Source: an uncultured Lachnospiraceae bacterium (lineage in GTDB: Bacteria > Bacillota > Clostridia > Lachnospirales > Lachnospiraceae). From it: a DNA stretch of 36,293 bases. Location of the stretch: assembly GCA_947175175.1 (NCBI GenBank), contig CAMWLV010000022.1, positions 1 to 36,293 on the forward strand, written 5' to 3'. Positions within the stretch are counted from its first letter, which is position 1. The number at the start of each line of letters is the position of its first letter. The notes beneath the pieces were generated by a model that was not told the DNA's origin, ran no database searches, and saw nothing but the letters and a program-made list of their open reading frames with translations. Below, in pieces: positions 24,078-32,822 of this stretch. The position numbers and the translations under genes are program-made.

Positions 24078-24625
24078 ATTCTACCTCCGTTTGCTGCCTC
24101 ACTCACATTCCGATTCCCATTGCGCTTCTCGCCAATCTGATAGACTATTGCTATCTGTTCACGCCCTCTTGCCAGTCTCGTCCGCACTGTACTCGCTGGC
24201 ATATTCAACACCTCACTGATCTGTGCAGTAGTCAGTCCATTTACGTAGTAGAGAATCATCACTAATCTGTACTTTTCGTCCAGACATTTCATCACTTCCA
24301 TCCACTCCACATTATTGTATTCCTGCGTCTCCTCTGGAAACTCCTGCAGCTCATCGTCGTAATGCAGTTCTTTCTTTTTTCTCAGAATATCGTTGCACTT
24401 ATTGATCAGTATTTTCGTCATCCATGTCCGGAAAAACTCCACCTTCCTAAGCTGTTCTATCTTTTCCCAGCACACAAGGAGTGTGTCTGCCACAGCGTCT
24501 GCTACATCCTCGTCATTGTTCAGGATTGCTCTTGCCGCTTTGTACATATTCTGCATCTGTGACTGCATCAACTCTGTAAACGCATCTGCGTCCCCTCTCT
24601 GGGCACGTTTTACCAAGTTATTCAT
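24074..24625 (-). CDS. ECF-type RNA polymerase sigma factor
   Basis: A 183-aa sigma-70 family protein with only regions 2 and 4. Region 2 (about residues 10-80) contains DEDVADAVADTLLVCWEKIE and FRTWMTKILINKCNDIL. Region 4 (about 115-165) contains LVMILYYVNGLTTAQISEVL and NMPASTVRTRLARGREQI. It would direct a small regulon in response to an envelope signal. The ATG at 24625 follows GAGAGGAAAG. The overlapping partner gene probably encodes its inhibitor. ECF operons commonly activate themselves; a GGAAC motif occurs in the palindrome about 50 bp upstream, but I cannot identify a matching -10. Confidence 0.88.
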   Translation of the reverse strand: MNNLVKRAQRGDADAFTELMQSQMQNMYKAARAILNNDEDVADAVADTLLVCWEKIEQLRKVEFFRTWMTKILINKCNDILRKKKELHYDDELQEFPEETQEYNNVEWMEVMKCLDEKYRLVMILYYVNGLTTAQISEVLNMPASTVRTRLARGREQIAIVYQIGEKRNGNRNVSEAANGGRI

Positions 24626-24672
24626 GCCGCTCTTTCCTCTCTATTTCATTATTGTAAAGAATGATCCTTGCT

Positions 24673-24698
24673 TTAGGAACTGTCGCGACTGTTCCTTA
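24673..24698. repeat. 20-bp near-palindrome flanked by TTA, possible MITE relic
   Basis: GGAACTGTCGCGACTGTTCC (24676-24695) has one mismatched pair per arm and is bounded by TTA on both sides. The outer bases match the ends of the 170-bp MITE (GGAACTGTT, TTA/TAA target). It could be a collapsed copy or an independent operator upstream of the sigma operon. Confidence 0.4.
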
Positions 24699-24763
24699 CA
24701 TACATTAGACGATGAAAAAGAAAAAAGTGTCTCAAAAATATACCTCATTTGGGAAAAATAGGG

Positions 24764-24769
24764 TATAAT
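24764..24769 (+). promoter_or_regulatory. -10 element of the pflA promoter
   Basis: TATAAT at 24764-24769 lies 40 bp before the pflA start. The hexamer 17 bp upstream (TACCTC) is a poor -35, so the promoter may need an activator. Confidence 0.45.
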
Positions 24770-24809
24770 GAGTATATCAAATCATTATGATACAGGAAAG
24801 GTTGATACT

Positions 24810-25568
24810 ATGCAAGGAAGAATTCATTCTTTAGAATCATTTGGTACAGTTGACGGTCCCGGTGTCCGTTATGTTGTCTTTGTACAGGGCTGCCCTATGA
24901 GATGCGCTTACTGCCACAACCCAGACACTTGGGAGATGAACGCCGGAACTCTGATGGAACCAGAGGAAATACTGGAAAACTATGAACGGAATAAGCCCTT
25001 TTACAAGGACGGCGGCATCACTGTGACCGGCGGTGAACCGCTGATGCAGATTGATTTTCTGCTGGAGCTCTTTACGTTGGCGCATGAGCGCGGCATCCAT
25101 ACCTGTCTGGACAGCTCCGGCATTGCTTACCGTCCGGACGGCAATCCCGAGTGGCTTGCCAAGTTAGACAAGCTCTGTGAGGTAACAGATCTTGTGATGC
25201 TTGATATCAAACATATTGATCCTGAGAAACACAAGGAACTGGTACATCAGCCAAACGATGGCATTCTTGCCTTTGCAGAATACCTCGACAGCAAGAATGT
25301 GGAAATCTGGATCCGCCATGTCGTTGTTCCTGGCATTACAGATGATCCAAATGATCTTCACAAGCTGGGTTATTTTATCGGTGGACTCAAAAACCTCAAG
25401 GCGCTTGACGTGCTCCCTTATCACACCATGGGCAAGAAAAAGTATGACGAACTCGGCATGAAATACCGCCTTGAAGGTGTTCCTGAGATGGATAAGGGCA
25501 AGGTTCCAGAGCTGAAACAATATATCTTAAACGGCATTCGCGAGCGGCGCGGTTTACCAATAAAATAG
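24810..25568 (+). CDS. pflA: Pyruvate formate-lyase activating enzyme (radical SAM)
   Basis: A 252-aa radical SAM enzyme that installs the glycyl radical on pyruvate formate-lyase, here on the detached GrcA-like subunit. The cluster ligands are C28, C32 and C35 in GCPMRCAYCHNP. The SAM-binding region ITVTGGEPLMQIDFLLELF and the family's ESFGTVDGPGVRYVVF start are present. ATG 24810 with GGAAAGG upstream is chosen over an upstream ATG at 24768 that overlaps the -10. Unlike many Firmicutes, pflA is about 2.6 kb from pflB, with minus-strand genes between, so it has its own promoter. A ferredoxin gene follows about 200 bp downstream and may supply electrons for cluster reduction, which is inference. 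Confidence 0.93.
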   Translation: MQGRIHSLESFGTVDGPGVRYVVFVQGCPMRCAYCHNPDTWEMNAGTLMEPEEILENYERNKPFYKDGGITVTGGEPLMQIDFLLELFTLAHERGIHTCLDSSGIAYRPDGNPEWLAKLDKLCEVTDLVMLDIKHIDPEKHKELVHQPNDGILAFAEYLDSKNVEIWIRHVVVPGITDDPNDLHKLGYFIGGLKNLKALDVLPYHTMGKKKYDELGMKYRLEGVPEMDKGKVPELKQYILNGIRERRGLPIK

Positions 25569-25771
25569 GCTGTGTATTTTATCAGAAACTTTACAAGATT
25601 TTATATTTTATGCCTTGTATTTCGAACAAATTTATATTAAAATATCTGTATTGACAAGTATTTATCAAACTTATTTCAAATATTTGTCATGTGGCTGTGA
25701 TTTGTAGCGATCTGACAATAATGCAGTCTGCTACAACAAATAATAGAATGATAAAAGGAGGAATTTGTACT

Positions 25772-25942
25772 ATGGCATATCAGATTTCAGATGCATGCGT
25801 TTCTTGTGGAGCTTGTGAGTCCCAGTGTCCGGTTGGCGCGATCAGCATGGGCGATGGCAAATTTGAGATTGACGCAGATAAGTGCATCGACTGCGGTTCT
25901 TGCGCAGGCGCATGCCCTACAGGCTCTATCGATCAGGCTTAA
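25772..25942 (+). CDS. 2[4Fe-4S] ferredoxin
   Basis: A 56-aa clostridial-type ferredoxin with two classic cluster motifs, CVSCGACESQCPVG (first Cys at residue 9) and CIDCGSCAGACPTG, in the usual pseudo-twofold arrangement. It carries low-potential electrons for anaerobic metabolism. ATG 25772 follows AAAGGAGG; longer starts upstream are not needed. The 203-bp gap after pflA is AT-rich and probably contains its own promoter. A bidirectional terminator follows. Supplying PflA with electrons is plausible, but a general role is at least as likely. Confidence 0.93.
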   Translation: MAYQISDACVSCGACESQCPVGAISMGDGKFEIDADKCIDCGSCAGACPTGSIDQA

Positions 25943-25975
25943 GCATTTTGCTTTTGCAATTGCATCGGCGTGTAT

Positions 25976-26017
25976 ATTTAAAAAGGTGTTGCTGTCCGAC
26001 AACACCTTTTTTTATTT
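25976..26017. terminator. Bidirectional terminator after the ferredoxin gene
   Basis: AAAAGGTGTTG (25981-25991) and CAACACCTTTT (26000-26010) form an 11-bp stem with an 8-base loop, with A-rich sequence before it and TTTTATTTTTT after. It also serves the convergent MerR-like gene ending at 26021. Confidence 0.88.
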
Positions 26018-26020
26018 TTT

Positions 26021-26980
26021 CTACTTTGCCTCCACAGCCTTTTTAAAAAAGTGAAACTCCTTCTTTGCCTTTGGCTCTTTTTTCTCTTTTGCATTTGGAA
26101 ATTCTATTGTCTTTTCCTTTTGTTTCTCCTTATTCTTTTCCTTATTTTTATCCTTAAACCTGCCATTTTTGCCGCTGTACTGCCGCAGTAATTCATCTAT
26201 CCGCTTATAGTACTCTTCATTGCGCTTGTCCTCCAGCTCATGTCTAGTGTTCACTCTCTCCTCATCACGCTCCTCCATAAGCCGGAACTGATAGTCAAGT
26301 TCCTTGCACAGATCGCCTTTCACATTCTCCGTGATGCGCGCAACTAGTTGGTCTGCCATCTCCTTATTATTGGCAGCTACTGCATCCTTGATCAGCTTCT
26401 GAAACAGGTACTGCAGTCTCAGTGTCTGTGCTTGTCCAGCCTCTGGAAGTCGGTCATTTTGGGAATAATCTGGTCTGGAAGAGCCTTCCATGGCGTCAAG
26501 CGATCTCATTTCCTTGATCTCAATCATATTTTTCATATCCGTTCTGCCGCCCTCACTAGAATGTTTGTTCTTTTCTTCTGTATTTGATGTACCCGCTATT
26601 GCTTCATGCTTTCTTCCAAACCGCTCATTCCACTTCGCATCCTCTGAATTCTTTATTGCTGCCATCTTTGCCTCCCCTAATTTTGTTATTTTCGTCAACT
26701 GCTTTTGTGCAAATGGATTGCCTGCCCTCATATCCTCATCGCCTCCATTATCACTATGTATCTGATCTAATATCGTCTTCACCGCCTTTAGCTGCAAACC
26801 TTGATCCTTCAGATCCTTGATCGCAATAAATCTGTCGATATCCTCCTGTGTATATATTCTGTGTCCCTGCTCATTCCGCTTGATGGGCAGTCCCAGTTCC
26901 TCCTCCCAGTATCTTAGAACGTGTGATTCCACATGTACTTCTTTTGCAGCCTCGTTGATCAAATACCTTTCTTTTACCAC
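26021..26980 (-). CDS. MerR-type HTH protein with long charged coiled-coil tail
   Basis: A 319-aa protein. Residues 1-70 form a MerR-like winged helix (YLINEAAKEVHVESHVLRYW, then GHRIYTQEDIDRF). A linker and then a helical, coiled-coil region (about 185-265) follow, ending in a Lys/Glu-rich tail (FKDKNKEKNKEKQKEK). The plan resembles Firmicute DUF3967 and RacA-type DNA-binding proteins more than classic effector-binding MerR regulators, since no ligand domain is present. A role in chromosome organisation or gene control is possible but unproven. The start codon is GTG after AAAGGAG. It stands between the ferredoxin and dnaB, each with its own terminator. Confidence 0.7.
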   Translation of the reverse strand: MVKERYLINEAAKEVHVESHVLRYWEEELGLPIKRNEQGHRIYTQEDIDRFIAIKDLKDQGLQLKAVKTILDQIHSDNGGDEDMRAGNPFAQKQLTKITKLGEAKMAAIKNSEDAKWNERFGRKHEAIAGTSNTEEKNKHSSEGGRTDMKNMIEIKEMRSLDAMEGSSRPDYSQNDRLPEAGQAQTLRLQYLFQKLIKDAVAANNKEMADQLVARITENVKGDLCKELDYQFRLMEERDEERVNTRHELEDKRNEEYYKRIDELLRQYSGKNGRFKDKNKEKNKEKQKEKTIEFPNAKEKKEPKAKKEFHFFKKAVEAK

Positions 26981-27031
26981 TTTGCTACTCCTTTCTTGTC
27001 ATTTATGATACCAATTTGTCGATTTTATAAA

Positions 27032-27063
27032 GAAAAAGAGGACTGGTCCTCACCCTGTCCTCT
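27032..27063 (-). terminator. Terminator after dnaB
   Basis: On the minus strand, AGAGGAC and GTCCTCT (27057-27063 with 27037-27043) form a stem with a 13-base loop, followed by TTTTTC, 13 bp after the dnaB stop. Confidence 0.75.
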
Positions 27064-27075
27064 TCTGTAATATGA

Positions 27076-28416
27076 TTATTTTGCTAAATTTGCAAACTGC
27101 GTATAATCCGGCAGCCACGCCAGATTGATCGTTCCAATCGCACCGTTTCTCTGTTTCGCAATAATGATCTCCGCCACGTTTTTCATCTCAGTATCCTTAT
27201 TGTAATAGTCATCGCGATAGATAAACATGACAACATCGGCATCCTGCTCGATCGCACCTGACTCTCTCAGATCGGAAAGCATTGGTCTGTGATCTGGTCT
27301 CTGTTCCACAGCACGCGAGAGCTGGGAAAGCGCTATGACGGGCACGTGAAGTTCACGCGCCAAAGCCTTCAGAGACCTTGATATATCTGAAATTTCCTGC
27401 TGTCTCGACTCATTATTCTTACCTGAACCCGTCATCAGCTGCAAATAGTCGATAATGATCATTTGCACATCATACTCAAGTTTGAATTTCCTGCACTTGG
27501 AACGGAGTTCCCCGATGCTGATGCCCGGCGTGTCATCAATCAGAAGACCTGATCTGCCGATCACGTCAGCGCTCTCGATCAGGCGCTCCCACTCGTCATC
27601 CTTCATATTTCCTGTCCTGATTGCCTGTGAGTTCACCTTGGATTCCAGAGATAACAGTCGATTGACAAGCTGCTCTTTGGACATCTCCAAGGAAAAAATG
27701 GCAACAGACTTATTGTCGTGGAATGCCACATGCTGCGCAATGTTTAATACAAACGCAGTTTTTCCCATGGAAGGACGCGCTGCGATCAGTATCAGATCGG
27801 AGGGCTGCATTCCCGCAGTTTTGTAGTCCAGATCGAGAAATCCTGTCGCAATCCCTGTCACAGCACCCTTGTTCTTAGACGCCTCCTCGATCAGATTCAT
27901 CGCGTTCATGACAACCTGTCTAATCGGCACGAAATCGCCGCTGTTTCGCTTCTGTATAATATCAAATATACTCTTCTCAGAAACCTCCAATATGGATTCC
28001 AACGAGTCATTCTGCGCATAACAGCTGTTTGCAATCTCCTCGTTGACGCGAATCAGCTTTCTCAAAACAGCTTTTTCCGCCACGATGTTTGCATAATGCT
28101 TAATGTTTGCCGAAGTCGGCACCGCAGCCATTACATCCCTTATGTACTCGAGACTGTATATCTCAGGCGGTACACCTTTTTCCTTGAGCCTCTCCTGCAG
28201 TGTCACAAGGTCAACCGGCTTTCCCTCATCATTAAGCTCCACCATGGCATCAAAGAGAATACCATACTGTTTCCCATAAAAGTCCTCGCCGCTGATCTGC
28301 TCACTTGCTATGGTGATCGCTTCCTTGTCCATCAGCATGGACCCGATGACCGACTGCTCTGCCTCGATGCTGTGAGGCAGGACTCTCTTTAAAACCGCCT
28401 CATCCATTTCCGGCAT
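27076..28416 (-). CDS. dnaB: Replicative DNA helicase DnaB (DnaC in Bacillus)
   Basis: A 446-aa RecA-fold hexameric helicase that unwinds DNA at the replication fork. The N-terminal domain (about residues 10-110, LPHSIEAEQSVIGSMLMDKE) precedes a linker and the C-terminal ATPase, which has Walker A ARPSMGKTAF, Walker B MIIIDYLQLM and the loop LSQLSRAVEQRPD. Length and motifs are complete, with no intein. I chose the ATG at 28416, seven bases after AGGAGG; the GTG just before it is too close to the ribosome site. It lies 11 bp after rplI, the same rplI-dnaB order as in Bacillus, so the two are co-transcribed. Confidence 0.95.
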   Translation of the reverse strand: MPEMDEAVLKRVLPHSIEAEQSVIGSMLMDKEAITIASEQISGEDFYGKQYGILFDAMVELNDEGKPVDLVTLQERLKEKGVPPEIYSLEYIRDVMAAVPTSANIKHYANIVAEKAVLRKLIRVNEEIANSCYAQNDSLESILEVSEKSIFDIIQKRNSGDFVPIRQVVMNAMNLIEEASKNKGAVTGIATGFLDLDYKTAGMQPSDLILIAARPSMGKTAFVLNIAQHVAFHDNKSVAIFSLEMSKEQLVNRLLSLESKVNSQAIRTGNMKDDEWERLIESADVIGRSGLLIDDTPGISIGELRSKCRKFKLEYDVQMIIIDYLQLMTGSGKNNESRQQEISDISRSLKALARELHVPVIALSQLSRAVEQRPDHRPMLSDLRESGAIEQDADVVMFIYRDDYYNKDTEMKNVAEIIIAKQRNGAIGTINLAWLPDYTQFANLAK

Positions 28417-28427
28417 CACTCAACCTC

Positions 28428-28874
28428 CTACACACATGCAACATGCACTTTGAGCTTTGCCGATACCTTGGGATGCAGTTTCACCGTAACCTCATGCGTT
28501 CCAGCCGCCTTGATCGCCTCACTGAGCTGTATCTTCTTCTTGTCAATTTCCTTGCCGTACTGATCTGCCACTGCCTTGGCAATCTCCTTGGAGGACACGG
28601 AGCCAAACGTCTTTCCGCCTTCTCCCCCCTTGATCTCCATCCTGACTGTCATCTGCTCAATCTCGGCAGCAAGAGCTTGTGCCGCCTCAAGCTGCTCCCT
28701 GGCAATCTTCTCCTCATTCTGCTTCTGTAGCTTTAGTGTATTTCTATTCGCATCAGTGGCTTCCACTCCCAGCTTCTTGGGAATGATAAAATTCTTGGCA
28801 TAGCCTTCCTTAATCTCCACCAGATCTCCCTTTTTTCCTACGGATTTTACATCTTCCAATAATATTACTTTCAT
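28428..28874 (-). CDS. rplI: 50S ribosomal protein L9
   Basis: A 148-aa L9. The N-terminal rRNA-binding domain begins MKVILLEDVKSVGKKGDLVE, a connecting helix follows (LKLQKQNEEKIAREQLEAAQ), and the C-terminal domain includes GKTFGSVSSKEIAKAV. The size is typical. ATG 28874 with AAAGGA upstream is the family start; a longer frame from 28961 runs through tandem repeats and is not coding. It lies between gdpP and dnaB in one orientation. Confidence 0.95.
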   Translation of the reverse strand: MKVILLEDVKSVGKKGDLVEIKEGYAKNFIIPKKLGVEATDANRNTLKLQKQNEEKIAREQLEAAQALAAEIEQMTVRMEIKGGEGGKTFGSVSSKEIAKAVADQYGKEIDKKKIQLSEAIKAAGTHEVTVKLHPKVSAKLKVHVACV

Positions 28875-28895
28875 GATATTTTTGTCCTTTCTGTA

Positions 28896-28919
28896 ATTGC
28901 ATACGCAATTGCATACGCA
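28896..28919. repeat. Tandem 12-bp repeat upstream of rplI
   Basis: ATTGCATACGCA occurs twice head to tail (28896-28907, 28908-28919), followed by a degenerate third copy near 28925-28940. It lies in the 67-bp gap between gdpP and rplI. Its function is unknown. Confidence 0.7.
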
Positions 28920-28941
28920 CATATTTGCAATAATACGCATC

Positions 28942-30984
28942 TTATATAGAACCTTCTTCAAGCATCTGATTCAGCGTCTCCTTCACGACGAACATTGCCC
29001 GCTCCGAAGTGGTATCTGTCAGCTGCGCACCAGCAATATTCATGTGCCCGCCGCCACCAAGACGCTCCATGATGATCTGTACATTCACCTCATCGATCGA
29101 TCTCGCTGAAATATAGATCTTGCCATTATATTCTGTCATTACAAAACTTGCCTTGATGCCATTGATACCAAGCAGCTCATTGGCAGCCTGCGCACCGATT
29201 TCTGTCGGACTGTCCAATCCCTCTGATGGACAGATTCCCATAGCATATGCATTCTTGTATATCTCAGCATTTCGTACAGTCTCTGCCTTTGCCTTGTATT
29301 CCTGCGCGCCATCCCTAAACATCTTCCTGACTCTCGTCACATCAGCTCCGCACCTTCGCAGAAACGCTGCCGCTTCAAAAGTTCTGACGCCCGTTTTTGT
29401 CGTAAAATTATTCGTGTCTACCATTATGCCGGAATACATGCAGTCTGCCTCGTTGCTGCGCACCTTGACAGTGCCTGCTATATACTGTACTACCTCTGCC
29501 ACCATCTCGCAAGTGCTCGATGCGTATGGCTCCACATAGGACAGCGTAGCATTCTCTATAACCTCCGAGCCCTGTCTGTGATGATCCAGAACCACGACTG
29601 TCCTACAGCTCTTGATCAAGTCCGAGCACTCTGTAATGCTAGGTTTGTTGACATCCACAACGATCAGCACAGTGCTGTTATCCGCTATTTCCAACGCCTC
29701 CGTGCTGCCTATGATAAAATTTTCCTCATAGATATTCCTATCCCGGAAAAGCTCCACAAGCGGTCTCAGTGAAGTCGTGATATCATTGATGACAATATGC
29801 GGCTTCCTGCCAAGTGCCCTTGCAATACAGCTGATTCCCACTGCCGCACCAAACGCATCTGCATCCGCCAGTCGGTGTCCCATGATCAACACCTTGTCCT
29901 TGCTTGTGATAATCTCCTGAAGGGCATTCGCCTTTACACGCGCCTTCACACGCGTATTTTTTTCAATCTGCTGACTCTTCCCACCATAATAGACAATGGA
30001 ATCCGGCGACTTCACCACCGCCTGATCTCCGCCGCGTCCCAGCGCCAGATCAATTGCAGTGCGCGCAAACTCAGCGTTCTGGGCATATGTAGGCGCATCA
30101 ACCCCCACACCAATACTTACTGTCACAGCCATCTCATTTCCGATATTCACTGTCTTGACATCCTCTAACAGTTCAAACCGTGATTCCTTCAGATTCATCA
30201 GCGCCTTCTTGCGCATAATGATCAGATATTTGTCCTTCTCTGTCTTTCTCACAATCCCGTCAATCGATGTGATATACTTGTTGATCTTCCTGTCGATCAA
30301 CGCCATCAGCAACGACCTTCTGACATCCTCCACGCTCTCAAGCGCTTCATCGTAATTGTCAATATAAAGCATGCCCACTGCAAGGCTCTGTTCATCGCGC
30401 TCGCGAAGTGCCCGTTTCAATGCCGTTTCATCAAACAGATACCCCGCTATCAGAAAATTCTCATTCCCGGCGCTCTCGATCACCTCGCTATTGTCCAAGA
30501 CATCCTTGATGGAAATCCGTTTCATCTTAAAGATGTATTCATGCTCCTCATAAGCAATCTCCATCTCAGTATCCTGCTCAAACTCAAACTTTTCCTTTGT
30601 GACAGAGGAAAATATTGTGGAGATCGGTTTCCGATAGCCCTTTTCCTTATGTATCACCTGCTCAAAAGCCGCATTCATCCATATAATCTTTCCATCATCA
30701 TCCATCAGCACATGGGGAAGTTCCAAATCCCGCAGCAGGGTTCTCTGTATCTGTCCATACTGCGTAGCAAAACTGATAAATTCATTCATAATTATGGACT
30801 TATTTCTATATAATAGAGTAGACATCGCAATCAGGTATATTAACAGGAATCCTGAAACACAGATGCCCGACTTTATATCAAGAAAGTAGATTCCGATATT
30901 TACCAAAGTCAACAATATTCCCAAGATCAGGGTGGTCTGAAGATATGATTTCAGGTGTCCCTTTATTTTCACTTTTTGCTTCAT
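28942..30984 (-). CDS. gdpP: Cyclic-di-AMP phosphodiesterase GdpP (YybT)
   Basis: A 680-aa membrane enzyme that hydrolyses the second messenger c-di-AMP, with effects on wall and potassium homeostasis. Two N-terminal helices (about 15-34 and 38-60) are followed by a PAS-like domain (about 85-145). A degenerate GGDEF domain follows (about 195-320; a diverged RGGDQ replaces the catalytic motif). The DHH-DHHA1 phosphodiesterase then has MGHRLADADAFG (from M368), D467-H468-H469 and GGGGHMNIAGAQL near the C-terminus. The domain order is that of GdpP. The gdpP-rplI-dnaB order is common in Firmicutes. A weak promoter is seen at 31100-31128. Confidence 0.93.
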   Translation of the reverse strand: MKQKVKIKGHLKSYLQTTLILGILLTLVNIGIYFLDIKSGICVSGFLLIYLIAMSTLLYRNKSIIMNEFISFATQYGQIQRTLLRDLELPHVLMDDDGKIIWMNAAFEQVIHKEKGYRKPISTIFSSVTKEKFEFEQDTEMEIAYEEHEYIFKMKRISIKDVLDNSEVIESAGNENFLIAGYLFDETALKRALRERDEQSLAVGMLYIDNYDEALESVEDVRRSLLMALIDRKINKYITSIDGIVRKTEKDKYLIIMRKKALMNLKESRFELLEDVKTVNIGNEMAVTVSIGVGVDAPTYAQNAEFARTAIDLALGRGGDQAVVKSPDSIVYYGGKSQQIEKNTRVKARVKANALQEIITSKDKVLIMGHRLADADAFGAAVGISCIARALGRKPHIVINDITTSLRPLVELFRDRNIYEENFIIGSTEALEIADNSTVLIVVDVNKPSITECSDLIKSCRTVVVLDHHRQGSEVIENATLSYVEPYASSTCEMVAEVVQYIAGTVKVRSNEADCMYSGIMVDTNNFTTKTGVRTFEAAAFLRRCGADVTRVRKMFRDGAQEYKAKAETVRNAEIYKNAYAMGICPSEGLDSPTEIGAQAANELLGINGIKASFVMTEYNGKIYISARSIDEVNVQIIMERLGGGGHMNIAGAQLTDTTSERAMFVVKETLNQMLEEGSI

Positions 30985-31099
30985 GTATAATACCTCCCGA
31001 TTCCCTCTGCCTTGATAGGGAAGTGAACCGTAACTATAACTGCACTTCGGGATACGAAAAAATTGTAAATAATCTCCTTATGCGTTTGTGTCCATAGAT

Positions 31100-31128
31100 A
31101 GTATAACATTAATTTGAGAAAAGTTCCA
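31100..31128 (-). promoter_or_regulatory. Candidate promoter of the gdpP-rplI-dnaB operon
   Basis: On the minus strand, a -10 of TATACT (complement of 31100-31105) has TGGAAC 17 bp upstream as a poor -35. It lies about 115 bp before the gdpP start. Confidence 0.4.
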
Positions 31129-31173
31129 TAGCAGATTTTGTCTCTTAACGTCGCAAAGACTAAAATCCTGTTA

Positions 31174-32409
31174 TTACTTAGCTGTTATGTCAACCAAATT
31201 TAATAAAATTTCCACAATCTTCTCCATATCCTCGATACAGGCAAACTCATTTCTACCATGATGTCCTTCTGAACCCGTACAAATATTCGGACATAATAGT
31301 CCGTCAAAAGACAGCCTCGCCCCGTCCGTTCCTCCTCGTATCGCAGAAATCTCTGGTTCCACCCCCGCCTGTTTCATCGCCGAAACTGCATTGTCAACAA
31401 TATACATCTTCTTCTCAATCATCTCACGCATATTGCTGTAGGAATCGGATATTTCTACTTGGAAAGTACCTTTTCCGTATTTTTGGTTCAATTCTTCTGC
31501 GGTCTTTGCAAATATTGCCTTTCTCTCCTCGAATTTTGTCTTGTTATGATCCCTGATAATATATTCTGCTACTGCTTTTTCTACATTTCCCCTCATATTA
31601 TCCACATGATAAAAGCCTTCATATCCTTCTGTATTCTCAGGACATTCATCTGGAAGTGCATTTTGGAATTCATATGCGAGCTTGATGGCATTTCTCATAA
31701 TATTCTTGGCATAACCTGGATGCACACTTTTTCCAGTGACGGTGAGCACTGCTCCTGCCGCGTTAAAGCACTCATAGCTCATATCTCCAAGCATACCGCC
31801 GTCCACTGTGTAGGCATAATCTGCACCAAAGCTTTTGATATCAAAATATTCAACACCATTCCCGACTTCCTCGTCTGGTGTAAATCCGATACAAATCCTG
31901 CCATGCTTTACCTCTGGGTGTGTCAACAGATGCTCTGCCATAGCCATTATCTCCGCGACTCCTGCCTTATCATCTCCGCCGAGAAGCGTATTGCCGTCTG
32001 TCACAATCAGACTCTTTCCCTTACAATTCTTCAGCACTGGAAAATCAGATACATAAGTCACAATATTTGCTTCTTCATTCAGAACAATATCGTTCCCATC
32101 ATAATTGTCAATTACTCTCGGATTTACATTTTCCCCGCTCACAGCTGGCGACGTGTCCATATGCGCAATAAAGCCAACTGCCGGCACTTGTCCTTTGTCT
32201 ATATTGGACGGAATCACTGCATAGACATAACTGTGCTCCTCGTCATAGCGCACATCCTCTGCACCAAGCTCCGAAAGTTCCTGATACAACAGTTTAGCCA
32301 GATTCCGCTGTTTTTCTGTGGAAGGCACTTTGTCTGACGTCTCCTCTGAGGACTGGGTGTCAATCTTCACATACCTTAAAAAATTCTCTACTACTTTTGA
32401 ATATGCCAT
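31174..32409 (-). CDS. pepT: Peptidase T (tripeptide aminopeptidase)
   Basis: A 411-aa M20-family zinc peptidase that removes the N-terminal residue from tripeptides in the cytoplasm. The metal and catalytic motifs are visible: HMDTSPA with the first His and Asp, the bridging Asp in GGDDKAG, the catalytic Glu pair in TPDEEVG, a lower Asp in VDGG, and the C-terminal His in GSEGHHGRNEFA. The length is that of PepT. ATG 32409 follows AAAGGAG. It stands alone between gdpP and the rpsR terminator. Confidence 0.94.
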   Translation of the reverse strand: MAYSKVVENFLRYVKIDTQSSEETSDKVPSTEKQRNLAKLLYQELSELGAEDVRYDEEHSYVYAVIPSNIDKGQVPAVGFIAHMDTSPAVSGENVNPRVIDNYDGNDIVLNEEANIVTYVSDFPVLKNCKGKSLIVTDGNTLLGGDDKAGVAEIMAMAEHLLTHPEVKHGRICIGFTPDEEVGNGVEYFDIKSFGADYAYTVDGGMLGDMSYECFNAAGAVLTVTGKSVHPGYAKNIMRNAIKLAYEFQNALPDECPENTEGYEGFYHVDNMRGNVEKAVAEYIIRDHNKTKFEERKAIFAKTAEELNQKYGKGTFQVEISDSYSNMREMIEKKMYIVDNAVSAMKQAGVEPEISAIRGGTDGARLSFDGLLCPNICTGSEGHHGRNEFACIEDMEKIVEILLNLVDITAK

Positions 32410-32465
32410 CTTTCATCACTCCTTTTCATATTATTCAGTATACCACGTTTTCCCCAAAAGGAAAA

Positions 32466-32505
32466 CAAAAAAGAACCAACAAACTTCCTGTCAGTTCATT
32501 GGTTC
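32466..32505 (-). terminator. Terminator of the rpsF-ssb-rpsR operon
   Basis: On the minus strand, a 12-bp stem (32494-32505 with 32473-32484, two G-U pairs) and a 9-base loop are followed by TTTTTT, a few bases after the rpsR stop. Confidence 0.85.
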
Positions 32506-32512
32506 CTAATCC

Positions 32513-32776
32513 TTAATCGATCGTGTAAGGCATCAGCGCAATATGGCGCGCTCTCTTGATTGCCACTGTGAGCGCTCTCTGATGCTTTGCGCAGTTTCCA
32601 GTGATACGTCTGGGAAGGATCTTGCCTCTCTCAGACACATATCTCTTTAACTTCGCTGTATCCTTATAATCAATTACATTGTCCTTGCCGCAAAATACGC
32701 AAACTTTTTTTCTTCTACGGATTCCGCCTCTTCTCTTCATTGGAGAATCAGCTTTTTCACTTTTATTAAAAGCCAT
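32513..32776 (-). CDS. rpsR: 30S ribosomal protein S18
   Basis: An 87-aa S18. It has the conserved core [20 protein letters not shown] and [20 protein letters not shown]. The N-terminal extension carries the Cys pair CVFCGKDN, which in Cys-plus ribosomal paralogues can take part in zinc binding; with the single Cys in GNCAKH, the site would be incomplete. It is the last gene of the S6-SSB-S18 operon. Confidence 0.95.
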   Translation of the reverse strand: MAFNKSEKADSPMKRRGGIRRRKKVCVFCGKDNVIDYKDTAKLKRYVSERGKILPRRITGNCAKHQRALTVAIKRARHIALMPYTID

Positions 32777-32822
32777 GATAAAGCCCCCTATTCTTTCAAT
32801 CTCAAAACTCTAAAAACAGATC

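Noticed and set aside
28875-28961. N-terminal extension of L9 upstream of the chosen ATG
   Set aside because: The extra residues are encoded by a tandem 12-bp repeat and do not belong to L9; the family start has its own ribosome site.
31140-31173. Terminator after pepT
   Set aside because: GATTTT-GTCT/AGAC-AAATC can pair with a mismatch, but no U-run follows on the minus strand.
31459-32337. A 292-codon plus-strand open frame opposite pepT
   Set aside because: Antisense shadow of a clearly functional M20 peptidase, without a ribosome site or domain.
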